This document shows positions 13,155 through 24,960 of a stretch of 64,000 nt of DNA, piece by piece; the first letter of the stretch is position 1, and each line of letters starts with the position of its first letter. This DNA comes from Cornus controversa. Its lineage: Eukaryota > Streptophyta > Magnoliopsida > Cornales > Cornaceae. The notes below the pieces were generated by a model. It was not told the DNA's origin. It made no database searches and saw only the letters and a program-made list of their open reading frames with translations. The DNA lies in contig CM048845.1 in NCBI GenBank assembly GCA_026545225.1, positions 100,498,033 to 100,562,032 of the forward strand, read 5' to 3'. The translations under genes were made by a program, and so were the position numbers.

Positions 13155-14590
13155 TCTGAATGTAAAAAAACCATGAACAGGTGATGAAGACTGTTATACG
13201 TACAGGCGATGTACAGCAGAAGCCTTGATGTTGGGCAAAGAAATGTCTCGGACCACATTTCATAGTACTTGATATACTTGTATAGCCCCTTCCATGAGCA
13301 GGTACTACTAGTGTTCTAAGACATGTAGCTTTTTCCCTCCTAGTGCAGCTCTGTGTTGTAACTAACTGTCCTCCTGGGATGCTTCTTTTATAGTTGATCA
13401 AATAGCCAACATAATCAGTGTCTTGTTTAGCTCTTTCTGAGTGACTATTTATTGTGATAGTTTGGGCATGCATATGGACATGCAAAGAAAGAGGAAAATG
13501 TATAGTTTAATTTAATCAGATTCTACCTTTGTTGTGCCTACAGAATTTGGAATCATTAATTTTGAGGAGTATGAAATGTGGGTATAAACCATTTTCTGGC
13601 TAGCATTTAGTTCATGTGCAAACGGCCTAATGAAAATAAATTAATTGTCGTGCTTATTGAGTTTTCAATTCTTGAAGCTCTTTTTAGGCCACAACTTCTA
13701 ACTTGCAGTTTGGTGCAGGAAATTCTCTGATAACAAGGATTTCTATTTCACTATGATATACCACACAAAACAATTGGTCGCATCGCATCCAATTAAACCA
13801 TTTCAATCTCTGAAATTCTTCTTTCTTAATTGTGTTTTCATCGACAAGTGTTGAACAACTAACTGTCAACAAATGGTACCTCTCTGCCACCGATCTTCCA
13901 ATCCATTATGGCCACACCCACAACTATCTCATCTCCATCAACTCTACTGTAAGCCCGTGTTGCTACGTCTTGGTCAACATCAAGATCAATGTCCACTGAA
14001 TTGTCGACACCGCTAATCTCAATTTAGATTCATCAATCATTAAACAACTCATTCTGGCAGAGAAGATTCAGCTCGCAATAGCAGCAATTCGAGAAGCCAA
14101 ACCTGAATTGGAGAATTCTTGGAAGCCTTTGTCAGTCTGGGCTGCATTGTATTGTGCCGACAATTCCGAAAAGATTGATGTTCACCGACTTATCAACATA
14201 TACATTAAACTTAATTTTGAGAGTTTCGATTTCTAGGGTTTTAGCAATGGGGTTCATTGTGTCCTGTAATAAAGTTTTTGCAGGATGCAGATGAGCATCC
14301 AATCCAATAGTGTTTCACCACAACCACCTCCTTCCTTAGCCACCTATCATGATCTTCAAAAGTCACTTTTTATTATTTTAATATCAGTCCTTTTCTATGT
14401 TCTTCCCTCTGCCTCTTTCACCACTCTCACCCTCTGCCCAACTCACCCAGAAAATCTCTTTCTTCTAGCATCAAAAATCAAGAATTAACCCTTAACTAGA
14501 AAAAGATGAAACCTCTGCCCTACCCGTGCCAAGTGCGAAACGACTGTGTTTTGGAGTTTAATTTTAGAATAGTGGTAAGACAAGGGACCA
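13155..14590. other. 3' flank of the PHD gene and unassigned sequence
   Basis: 13155-13650 is the likely 3' UTR and flank. Around 14022-14236 a + frame runs for about 70 codons (LILAEKIQLAIAAIREAKPE ... NFESFDF then stop), and the minus strand at about 13880-14040 also has an open frame. I recognise neither, and there is no upstream start or splice structure that I can defend. This could be a gene fragment or chance. Confidence 0.3.
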
Positions 14591-14599
14591 CGGCTTTGA

Positions 14600-15495
14600 A
14601 AATTTAGGAACTTTACTTTCTCTCTCTTCCAATGAAACTATTCTCTCTCTCTCAATCTTCATTGATACTCTCTCCCTCGGTCAGCATTTGTTAAAGGGAA
14701 CAGAACTTACCGGGTAACTCTAATATCTCTCTCTCTCTGTTCTTCTTATGATGATAAACCCTACTCTATATGTTCTTCTCATATTGCTTGATTCAACACT
14801 AAATAAATCTAAGTTTTCACACTTAAACCCTAGTTTTTAACACTCTTAAACACTAGTTTTCAAAAGTTGTTCTGTCATGCATGAATCAAGCATTCACACT
14901 TTGTCTCAATAGTTGTATAACCTCGGTCCCTCACTCTTCATCATTACTCTCCATCTCCATCTCTGTATTTTTCGACTTCGGTGACACATTCAGTCAGCAT
15001 TTGTTGAAGGAAAAAAAGCTTATCAACTCTATCTTCAACATTATTAAATCTAAGTTTTCACACTTAAACCCTGTTTTTAACACTTTTAAACCCTAATTTT
15101 CAAAATTCTAATTTTCAAAGGTTGTGCTCTTTTCTTCTAGTTTTTAACACTCTTAAACACTAGTTTTCAAAAGTTGTTCTGTCATGCATGAATCAAGCAT
15201 TCACACTTTGTCTCAATAGTTGTATAACCACGGTCCCTCACTCTTCATCATTACTCTCCATCTCCATCTCTGTATTTTTCGACTTCGGTGACACATTCAG
15301 TCAGCATTTGTTGAAGGAAAAAAAGCTTATCAACTCTATCTTCAACATTATTAAATCTAAGTTTTCACACTTAAACCCTGTTTTTAACACTTTTAAACCC
15401 TAATTTTCAAAACTCTAATTTTCAAAGGTTGTGCTCTTTTCTTCTATCATTCATAAATCAGGTATTCACACTTTGTCTCAATAGTTGTATAATAT
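14600..15495. repeat. 307-bp tandem direct repeats
   Basis: Copy A at 14831-15137 and copy B at 15138-15444 are adjacent and nearly identical, with period 307. A partial third copy starts at 15445 and fades near 15493. A diverged older unit is visible at about 14680-14830, sharing GTCAGCATTTGTTAAAGG and TCTAAGTTTTCACACTTAAA with the later copies. Each copy holds the same 71-codon frame, but it resembles no protein I know and is probably fortuitous. The near identity of A and B points to a recent duplication. Confidence 0.9.
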
Positions 15496-15814
15496 TACTA
15501 TAATCAATATATCTAATACAAGTAAAATGATGATTTTTTGCAGATTGAAATTAATACTTTTATAGTATGGGACGTTCACATGATCTGAAACGAAAACGGC
15601 TAACTTATTCAAGGGGTTCTGAAAAATTAGAAAAAAGTCTACATAAACCGAACAACTACATTTTTATTTTCAGGTATAAATTTATAGCATATTTCTTTAT
15701 TGAAATATTATATGCATGAATTGATTTTTATTTATTTTTTGTTAATGTATTTGATTTGATAAGGACTAGATTGCTTATTAATAACTCTGTTATTTTTGTA
15801 AATTATTTAGGAGT

Positions 15815-17700
15815 AAACATAGAAAAACTAGTAAAAGTGTTGTGGGGCTCAATAAGAACTACTCAAAAGATTGGAAGTATATGACAGAGAGTGATAAAAA
15901 GCCTTATCGAGATTAATACAAGAAAAAACTGGCAGTTTACAATACTAAGATGAAGAAAAAACCTAAGCAGGTAAAGAACTTTACATTCTTCTATTGTTTG
16001 GCTTTATTTATGTTGTTACTTGTTATTTTGTAATTTCTTGCAGGACAATAGGGTTAGCTCAATGACAGTCCCCATATTTCTTTGAAATTATTTCAACTTT
16101 CAAAGAAGACAAGATTGCTGTAATTGAAGAAATAGGGTTTGGCGAACTCCTACAATTGCAGTGTCGTCATTTGAATCAAAAACTTTGTGAGTACCTAATA
16201 GGATAATTTGATCTTGGCATATGCGGTTTGACACTTTGTGAGAAATTTGTTAAGATAACTGAAAAAGACGTCAAGTTTATTCTTGGTATACCCAATGGTC
16301 ACTTAACAATGTTGATCATGAAAGTTGATAAGAGTATGAGCAACTAGGGTTGGGTCAAAGAATGTGGTTTCCTGAAAGGTAATGTTTTGAAAAAATTCAA
16401 ATTGGGTGAGGTGCTTCGTAATTGGGGCGATTGATCGGTTAATGATGATTTTAAGAGGCTTTTTGTACTATATGCATACAGATGCATATTGTCTTCAAAT
16501 ACTGTTTAATCGGTGTCGAAGAAATATCTTGAAATAGTTGATGATGTAAAAAAGACTAACCAATACAACTGGACAAAATGTGTGCTCAATGATTTGGTAG
16601 ATGGTGTCGATAAATATATTTATAAAAAAAATAAAGATGTTGCAATGGTTGTGTTATTTTCTTCAAGGTATGTACGAGTCTTAAGTGTAATTAAATTTAA
16701 TTTTAATTTACTAGTGGCATTACTTATGAGTCCCTTCTCAATATACATGCAGTTGTTTTATTTGGTCCGTGTTGAGGTCCCCAAAGTTTCAAAACTGAAT
16801 TCTTTTGAATGCCTTGCAATTAATTGGAAGGACGCTTTGATTAAGGATCGCCTAAAATATGAACAATTTAAAGTAAAGTAATTCTGATACAGAAAAGTAA
16901 CCTCGACTCATTTATTTCATGCACAAATTGAAAATGTAGACATTTTCTCATTATTTCAAAATGTCAACAGATTATTAAGATACGACGGGGTAGAGAAGAC
17001 AAGATAACATATTCAACATGTCATCAAATTGGTCTGATTGAGAAAATCCGTGATCAGGCAAAGGATTCAACGAGAACTCCCCATCGAAGCAATAATGATG
17101 ATAGTGATGTTGAGGTAATTACTTATGATAATACGTACATACTATTTGAGATCATTTTTGTTAACTAATATGGTATTGTTCCTACACAAGTTATATTGGA
17201 ATCCATTGAGATGAACTTCTTTCATATATGGTATTGTTACTACACAAGTTATATTGAAATCAGCTCCCGCATGAGGAGAAACATGTCAAAACTTTGCTCA
17301 AAATTCAGGAGACCAAATAAAACAGCAGCTTCTCCATGGGATGATGGATTTTTTAAAGAAGAACCCATGGAGTATAAAGATATTGAGAGATATACTGAGA
17401 ATGACAGATATTTTAAAATTAACTGAGAGATTGACAATGAAGAAGAGAAAGATGGAGATGCAGAAAAGAGGACCAACAAATATTTGACAATTGGGAGAGA
17501 GATTGACAATGACCTTGTGGTAATAAATCTTTCTCACGTAAACTCTCCTGTGAAGCCTTGTAGACCGACAAAAGACCAAGTAAATACCAAAAACATCCAT
17601 TTTACGTTAAATCGATTAAGAAATGTGGTTTGGATAAAAAAATTAAAAGAGTATTGAAGTACGCATCAGACCTCAAGTTGCCCGAGTGGTAAATGTAAAT
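15815..17700 (+). pseudogene. Decayed gene joining an HMG-box-like exon to a plant transposon-type ORF
   Basis: At about 15826-15970 the + strand reads KNYSKDWKYMTESDKKPYRD, an in-frame TAA, then YKKKLAVYNTKMKK before a GTAAAG donor. This spacing (Trp, then SDKKPY, then a Lys-rich helix) resembles the second half of an HMG box. After a 3' splice site near 16044 the frame continues as IGFGELLQLQCRHLNQKLCEYL, a TAA, KITEKDVKFILGIPNG, further stops, then VSKKYLEIVDDVKKTNQYNW. That pattern is typical of the large plant ORFs carried by Mutator-like elements and often joined to Ulp1-type proteases. No Ulp1 catalytic part is visible. Weak exon-like pieces continue at 16972-17115 and 17260-17670. At least four in-frame stops show that it is not functional. 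Both family assignments come from motif shape only. Confidence 0.5.
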
Positions 17701-17847
17701 GTTTAAATGTTAAAAAGGTTATGGTTTATATAATAATTATCTAATATTAATTTATTTTTATATTTTTAGTGAAATATTAGTGGATATGTATGGTCATCAG
17801 TTAGTAGTTAACAACGCAAAGATATTAAGATATTATTGAGTAGGCAA

Positions 17848-18570
17848 TGGCTTACCTCTTCAGTAAGTTCATCTGCCCAAAATACATTGGTTATCATCTC
17901 TTCATTGTCCAGTTGAACTACATGAAAAAACGAGGGATTGTCCAACAGTTGGGATTAAAATACTCAAATATGCATCCAGCCTCTCTAAATTGCAACTATT
18001 TTTGTCTCTTTGTTCTCAAAATGATTATTTTGGTCTACTTTTGTAAACCCAATCGCTTCTCTTGCCCCGATTTGTCTTCTCATTAGTTCATATGCAAAAC
18101 CAATAGGTAGTCCAAAATCAACTGCCAAATCGACATCAATTGCCTGAGGTACAGAGATGTTTTATTGTGAAAATATTAAATGTGTGCAATCTTTTCTAAT
18201 GAATTCATGGTTGTGCACTTCTTCAAACCTATCTATGAAAAATAGCCTTTTTCCCTTACTAATTTTATATGCATGAAGGCACCACATTCGGTCCTCGTTT
18301 TCACCCTTACTTCTTTTGTAAGATGGTCCCTCTTGTCTTTTTCTCTGTAACCCTCCTTGCAACATACAAATTTGGCAGAAGTAATTTTTCAGTTTTTTTT
18401 TTATTTTTATTTGTATGATCACTTCTTATACTAAATCCAATTTAACGTCCGTATGCATTGTAAAAGTCGTATGATTCATTGACTGACTTAAATACCATTC
18501 CAACTTTAGGTTTATGTTCTCATTCACCCAATGTACTATCCGCTGATTTCTACCACCTATAACAAGATAA
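17848..18570 (-). pseudogene. FAR1/FHY3-type DNA-binding domain remnant (MULE-derived)
   Basis: Read from 18535 downward on the minus strand, one frame gives PKVGMVFKSVNESYDFYNAY, a stop, IGFSIRSD, then after a gap LQRKRQEGPSYKRS, HAYKISKGK and FEEVHNHEF. These are the hallmarks of the FAR1 zinc-chelating DNA-binding domain that plants took from Mutator-like transposases. Further down, 18130-18010 reads in the style of the inter-domain linker, and near 17850-17900 LDNPSFFHVVQLDNEEMITN matches the segment that precedes the transposase core in FAR1-related proteins. The likeness ends at about 17848, before the MULE catalytic core. Several stops make it a pseudogene. It lies tail to tail with the HMG-like pseudogene and may belong to the same former element. 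Confidence 0.7.
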
Positions 18571-18659
18571 CGAAGTGTATTAGAAAGTACATTTCTTAAT
18601 AAATCTTGTGTTAATTCAAAATATAATATAAAAAATAAAAGTAAAAGATAGAAAAATAT

Positions 18660-19105
18660 TTATGGGTGGTGAAATGTGGATTTAAGGTTGGTAAAATATA
18701 GATTTAAGGGTGGTGAGGTATACATGAACTATGGTGAGAAAAAATTAAGTTATAATAATACAAATATTTTAAAGTATGATGGTGGTGAAATGTATATTTA
18801 GTGTTGGTGAAATATAGATTTAAGGATGGTGAGATATAGATGAACTGTGGTGAAAACAATTAAGTTAAAATAATATAAGTATTTTTAGGTATAAGAGTGG
18901 TAAAATTTAGATTTAAGATTGGTGAAATATAGATTTAAAGGTGATGAGGTATAGATGAACTGTGGTGAGAAAAAAAAATATAGTAGTAATAATACAAATA
19001 TTTTAGGTATGAGGGTGCTGAAATGTATATTTAAGCTTGGTGAAATATAGATTTAAGAGTGGTGAGATATAGATAAAATGTGGTGAAAAATTATTTTTTT
19101 TACTA
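18660..19105. repeat. Minisatellite of four ~117-bp units
   Basis: Four imperfect units start near 18663, 18781, 18897 and 19015. Each runs GGTGGTGAAATGTATATTTA, GGTTGGTGAAATATAGATTT, AGGTGGTGAGATATAGATGA, ACTGTGGTGA and an AT-rich spacer. Within each unit the motif TGGTGARRTATAGAT repeats about three times, so the array has a two-level structure. Confidence 0.85.
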
Positions 19106-19139
19106 AATCTATAGGCAAAATTTAATTCTTTTAATAAAT

Positions 19140-19450
19140 GTGGATTAAAACATTTATTAGAACAATTTTTACAGCATTTATTATCCCATTTATTTCCACA
19201 TATTACATTTCAAGTTAAAAAAAATACAAGACAAAATAAAGGTGTTCAAGGGATAAAATAAATGTTGGTGAAATATAGATTTAAGAGTGGTGAGGTGTAG
19301 ATAAACTGTGGTAAAAAAAAATTACATTTAACATATTTCATATTTATTAGAGAACAGTTTTTACAGCATTTATTTCCACATTTATTATTACATTTCAAGT
19401 TTAAAAAAATACAAGACAAAATAAAAGTGTTCAAGGGACAAAACAAATGT
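19140..19450. repeat. ~195-bp tandem duplication next to the minisatellite
   Basis: The segment TTTTACAGCATTTATT ... TACAAGACAAAATAAA ... GTGTTCAAGGGA occurs at about 19147-19258 and again at about 19340-19445. A partial minisatellite unit (19263-19325) lies between, so the duplicated block contains the end of the array. Confidence 0.75.
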
Positions 19451-20307
19451 GTTTAAGGTTTACTTGGATACAATATAAACACCATTAAAATAATATTCAA
19501 GCCTAAATCATATAATAAATAATATTATGAACAAAATAAAACGTGTTCAAACCTAAGAAATAATACACAACAAAAGCTTTAAGGTAGTTGAAATTGTTAA
19601 AGACACCGAATATACGTCGACAATGATGACAGAGAGAGGATAGACAAGAGAAGAGAGAAGGAAATGATGAATAGTGAGAAATGGGTAATATAATAATAAT
19701 ATAATATTCATGTATGGTAATATAATAATGGAGGCTGCTATGTAAGGAAACAGAGAAAGAAACGGAGCGAAACGAAAGAAATATAACCAACTTAAATGAT
19801 GTCTCCAAAACGACGTCGTACCGGTAGGGCACGAACCTGGTAGGACAGAGGATTTCATCTCAACTAGAAAATCATTTGTCGCTTATTAATTGATCTCAAC
19901 ACTTGGGACTCGAGGAAGTAAAGTTCTCTGATTGTCCTTGAAGTTAGATTTAGAGAAATACATCTATAACTCCTATTAATATAAGAGTAATACTACACTT
20001 GCTGATCGATTTTTTTTCGCACTCTAATCACTTGTATCCAACAAGGACTTTTAATAAGTAATGTATAAGGATAATGTCTTTTTCATTCAAAGTGTTTAAA
20101 TGAATAATTGACACATTAGTCGGTAGTAATACCGATTCAAGTGTTTTATCATTTTCCTTAATGTAATGTAAAAACGATGGTTATGTCTTAGATCTCGTTC
20201 ATGCTTGCCTTTTTTATGATTTGGAGTTTGATGGTTATATTATTTTGAATTTGATTGAGTTATTGGAGAAGATTGAATATGACACACATATGTATAGAGT
20301 TGGAAGC
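19451..20307. other. Intergenic stretch, nothing recognised
   Basis: No supported gene. A palindromic AAACGACGTCGTA word occurs at 19807-19819, similar to motifs near plant promoters, but no gene can be tied to it. Confidence 0.35.
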
Positions 20308-21532
20308 TGTCACATCCCGATTTTTGAGTCATCGTAGACTCTGTCTCCGGGCCTAAATCTTAAGAGTGAACCCATTCATTAATTTTTAATGAACCATTTT
20401 AACCTTTAAATACTGTGAAAGCTTAATCACATACATACATTTGTATGTACAACTTATTCCAATGGGCCTCAGTTATATAACCCTTCAAAGGATCATATCA
20501 CGCAATTATAGACACATAACTCCTTGTACATTCATTATCAAAGGCTGAAATGAAACCATTGGAAAGAGGGTTCAAAAATACTCAATTTCAAAAAAAAAAA
20601 TCACTTAATTCGGGTTTGAAATGACATAGTTATGCCTATTTCAAAATAGTTAAAAATTTATAGTAGTGGAACAGTCGACTGTTCCTGAGGGAATACTCAA
20701 CTGTTTTGCCACTCTAGAAAGCTCAAAAATGCTCTTTCGAAAATAATCGAATTATCTAGAAAGGACAGTCGACTGTTACTACCTAAACACCTTTTTTTCA
20801 TACATCATCCACTTATATCAATACTTTTAACCCATATTCATTTCCATACATCCTGACATCATTCAAACAACATTATAATCCTCTATAACTGCTAAGTCTG
20901 CTAGATCATCATACACATAATTCGAATCATATATTCGAACTAAATCAAACATTCCATACATGGTTACAACATTTAAAGAGGTCACAACCTTACAAATTCA
21001 TACATTGCATTACTATGATTTTAGTCCAAAATATACATCCCAATCCATATGGCTTCCGAGTTTATAGTCATTACAATAATTTCATGCATAAGGTCCAAAA
21101 TGCTAAAAATTCTACTATGACTACAATTACGCAAATTTTCATGCCATAAGCTGGTATAGCTAGACAAATCCATAATATCCAAAATGAACACAAATTCTAC
21201 GAGGAACCCCGCTTGATCATTTAAGTCTCGTCCGTCATGGATGCCTTATCTATAAAGAAAAAGTTTGGGGAAAAGGGGTGAGCATTTCAACAGTTCAGTA
21301 AGAATACCTCAACCCACCTAGGTGCCAACTCAACATTGACCTACATGAATGCATATCACTACATAACATGTCATCTTGAACATTCATAACTTTATTCATA
21401 AGCAGTACATATATAAGAATGCATTGAAACACATCATGTTTCACAATCAACAATGCAAACAAAAATCATAACTTTTTCCCTCTCGGCCCTAGTTCGATAC
21501 ACCAACATGATTTGGACCTCCTCGACAGATTA

Positions 21533-22216
21533 TGTAATACCCCGCTCTCCAACACATGGTATGATATTGTCCACTTTGGGCCTGAGCCCGCACGATTTTG
21601 CTCTTGAGTTTTACCCCAAAAGGCCTCATACCATTTGAAGAGAACATACTACATATAAGCACATCCCCTTTTCCACACCCAGGCGATGTGGGATTGAGCA
21701 CCCTGTACCCTGTCAGTGTGGTAGCTCATCCTAGTGTCTATTTTTGCCTAGGTGTGAAAAAGGGGATGTGCTTATATATAGTATGTTCTCTTCAAATGAT
21801 ATAAGGCCTTTTAGAGTAAAACCCAAGAGCAAAATCGTGCGGGCTCAAGCTCAAAGCAGACAATATCATAACATGTGTTGGAGGGCGGGGTATTACAGTT
21901 GGTATCAGAACCTGAACCCAGCCGGAAGTGTGCCGACGAGGACGTCGGGCCTCGTAGGGGGTGGATTGTAGTAACCCTTGTGGACGGGTGTGAGTGAGCG
22001 GGTGCAAAAACAGACACTGGGCTGAGCTACCACACTGACAGGGTACGAGGTGCTCAATCTCACATCGCCTGGGTGTGGAAAAGTGAATGTGCTTATATGT
22101 AGTATGTTCTCTTCAAATGGTATGATGCATTTTGGAATAAAATCCAATAGCAAAACCGTGCGGGTTTAGGCCCAAAGCGGATAATATCATACCATGTGTT
22201 AGAGCGGGGTATTACA
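21533..22216 (+). mobile_element. Rearranged TRIM with inverted LTR at its left end
   Basis: The element begins TGTAATACCCC and ends GGGGTATTACA, and perfect 5-bp duplications GATTA flank it (21528-21532 and 22217-22221). The right LTR (21967-22216, 250 bp) is complete and in + orientation. The left end (21533 to about 21749) is an LTR in the opposite orientation, lacking its first ~35-50 bases. It is followed head-to-head by a 5'-truncated + LTR (about 21747-21897), then TGGTATCAGAACC (21900-21912, a tRNA-Met primer site with one mismatch), a short GC-rich interior and a purine tract before the right LTR. No coding capacity. The outer ends form a long inverted repeat. Confidence 0.8.
21900..21912 (+). 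other. Primer binding site of the rearranged TRIM
   Basis: TGGTATCAGAACC, two bases after the truncated + strand LTR. One mismatch to the tRNA-Met site seen perfectly in the other TRIM. Confidence 0.75.
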
Positions 22217-23595
22217 GATTATGTGACCTAGGACACCTTCGACTTGTTCGTATGATGTGGATATCTCTGACAAAGTTGTATTCAAATGACAATATTTTGG
22301 TTTGCCCTAAGATGAATGGACATCTTCAATAATTCACCAAATATGGATTTAATTTGATTCTAGGCCTTAGCCTTGGTTTGATGGGACCACTCTAACAGTC
22401 ATACCTCATTAGACAAGTATGCCCCTTACTTAACATGGTTGGACTTCTCCAACATTCCATGTACGGTCTATTTCTCGTGTTTTCTCACATTTATCTCGCA
22501 TATGCGTTTCAACATATAAAATCAAGCATTTCATTCCATGCTTATTACAATACTCTAGCTAGTTTTAAAAGTACATAACATGTATTTTACTTTACATAAA
22601 CACACATATATGTCAAGTTTAGTATATAAGTCATATATGCTTATAATTCCTAATTTAGCACATTTTAGTCATGCTCCACCCAATGCATACATTTACAACA
22701 AGTAACTAGTATGCATTTTCATTCACATTATCAACACATAATACATACGTGTTTCACATTGCACATAACCACATATACACATCAAATTAAGCACATAAGC
22801 ATACATGTCTTAATTTTTCATACTATCACATACAAGCCCCTCATGTGATATATATCATAAGGTACATCATAATTACATAGAAGAGACTTTAGGGAAGGGG
22901 AAAACATTCTCACATTTCATGGTTTCACCTAAAACCCTATAATCGACAGTTAAGTAATAAGGAGAACCCCTACCTCGAATTTGGAAGACTTTCAAGCAAC
23001 TCCCAAGAATCTCTCTGAGGCCCACCTTTTCAAAACACAGGATTGTTCGGTTCAAATCGAAACCCTAACCGTCCCCTACACATTTTCCTTCTTTGATAAA
23101 CCTCGAATATAAGCCGAATGCACTCAAAATGTACAGAGAAGGTGGATGGATGAAGTGGGAGGAATATATAGAGAGAGATAAAGTGGCGTGAGATATGGCT
23201 GGGAATATTAGCCTTGATATTTAAAATATCTAGGGCGCGTAAATGACTAAAATGCCCCCGGGCCACTTAGCGTATCCTTCCGGCCTCCGTTTCAATTTCG
23301 AAAGTTCCCACAGACTCGAAATCACTTCCTTAACTATCCAAACATTTCATCTAAGTTAAACTCAAAAATAATTATTTTTTGAATTTTTGGACCACATCAC
23401 GGACCTCGGTTTAATCAAAAAGTCAAATTTCTTCAAATTTTTCAAAAACTTCACAAAACCTCAATAAAACATCCCAAACATGTTTTTCATACTCAAAATA
23501 TGTTAAACATCATTCAAAATGTATTTATGAAAATTATGAATTTATGATGATAAAAGTGAAAATCAGCCAAAATTGGTCACGGTCTCTATAGAAGC

Positions 23596-24227
23596 GATAT
23601 TTTTTCTTTCTAAAGTGGTTTTCGATTCAATCATTTGGATATACAATGTTTGAATGAGGGGAAATTTCTAGTGAAAAGATAAAAAGAGAGGGAGAAGGGT
23701 ATTTTGTTAATGAAAAAAAGGTTTTTTATAATTTGATGAAATCAAAGGGTGATAACACCTTTTTAGCTAGGTTGATAGACATTTTGGTCATAAGAGACCA
23801 AACCACATAAACTTTCAAAGAAACTTTCACAATGCTCCTTTTGAAAGACTTGAATATTTACTTTGTATTTTGAAATAAGAGAAGGTACCTATAGACCACA
23901 AGTTTTGATAACGTACTTTGTGTGTTATTTGGTTTCAAAATTCATCAAAAAATTCTTAGGTGAAGTAAGTAATATCAATGTCAGAATCGTCATGAGAGGA
24001 CAAGTCTAATTTGCATAATGTTAACTACAAACCTCGAAACACAAATTTTTAATTTTATCATTATTCAAAATTTTAAAACTACACACAATACACTTGATCA
24101 TTCATTACAATTCATTTCATTGGTGGCATTAGACGTAAACTAATAATTTCACTTTAGAAAATAAATAATAAATAACACAAAGGACTAGTCGGAGTTGCCA
24201 AATCTTGTAATAAGTACTTTTTTATTT
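23596..24227. other. Intergenic stretch, nothing recognised
   Basis: AT-rich, no supported coding frame or repeat. Confidence 0.35.
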
Positions 24228-24470
24228 AGGGTTAACATAAAAAAAAAAACCCTTCACTATCAAAAAATCTCAAATAACCCATTGTACTAAAAAATCAACC
24301 AAATCACCCTTTTTGTTAGTTTTCGGTTAAATTAAATGAAGAATTTGTGTGTATCTCGCGTGATCTGTTAAGTGATGTGTAAATGACTAAATTGCTCTTA
24401 ATGCATCTGTTAAAATTTGAAGGACTAAAGTACCTTTCCCCCATCTCACGTGCAATACTACTCCTATGTT

Positions 24471-24960
24471 TAGGGATGACAATGGGGAGAATATGGGGTG
24501 GGGTACCCTTCCCCATCCATGTCCCCGTTTAGAAAAGTTTCCCCTATCCCCACCCCACTTCATTTAATAAACGGGGCGGAGTGGGTTTTTTTATTTTTTA
24601 AATTTTTTTAGGAGATTACTTTTGTAATTGTACTCTTTTTAGTTTTATATTCTTATGTGATAAGATCCTTGATAATTTAAATGTGGACCACCAATAAGAT
24701 TTGAACTAGTAAATATTATATATATAACTATATAAGGCTAATTTTGTATGTGTATTATATATATGAGAGTAATATAGTCAATATAAAATATAAACTGGGC
24801 GGGGCGGGGGTGCCTGTCCCCATCCTCGCCCCGCAACTTCGCAGGTTTTTCTCTTGCACTTCTATAATCGCCCCAAAACCATTTAGTCTCTCTTATAATC
24901 GGTTTAAACGGGGTGAGGCGGGGCGGTTCCCTGCCGAGGAGGGTTAAATTGCCATCCCTA
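24471..24960. mobile_element. hAT-type MITE with perfect 8-bp target duplication
   Basis: The element is 490 bp. Its left end is TAGGGATGACAATGGGG; its right end read inward is TAGGGATGGCAATTTAACC. The flanks are identical 8-bp duplications, CCTATGTT at 24463-24470 and 24961-24968. Subterminal regions are GC-rich (GGGGCGGGG words on both sides) around an AT-rich core with no coding frame. It lies inside the larger TIR element. Confidence 0.9.

Larger units (their letters stand above)
20308..23590. mobile_element. Probable solo LTR (or LTR-only remnant) with a nested TRIM
   Basis: The sequence opens TGTCACATCCCGATTTTTGA, a very common start of long plant Ty3/gypsy LTRs, and ends ...GGTCACGGTCTCTATA. 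The five bases GAAGC occur just before it (20303-20307) and just after it (23591-23595), as a target duplication would. No gag-pol, primer site or polypurine tract is seen inside. After removal of the nested TRIM (21533-22216 plus its duplication) the remainder is about 2.6 kb. The terminal TA instead of CA would need a C-to-T change. It could instead be a non-autonomous element. No coding content is recognised. Confidence 0.55.

Noticed and set aside
13684-14240. Open frames on both strands after the PHD gene.
   Set aside because: No recognisable domain, no agreement between strands, no splice structure; left as unassigned.
14881-15403. Two identical 71-codon frames in the 307-bp repeats.
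   Set aside because: They are identical only because the DNA is duplicated; composition is low-complexity and no homologue is recognised.
18660-19105. Regular repeats considered as a CRISPR-like array.
   Set aside because: The units are contiguous and imperfect without unique spacers, in a plant nuclear context; it is a minisatellite.
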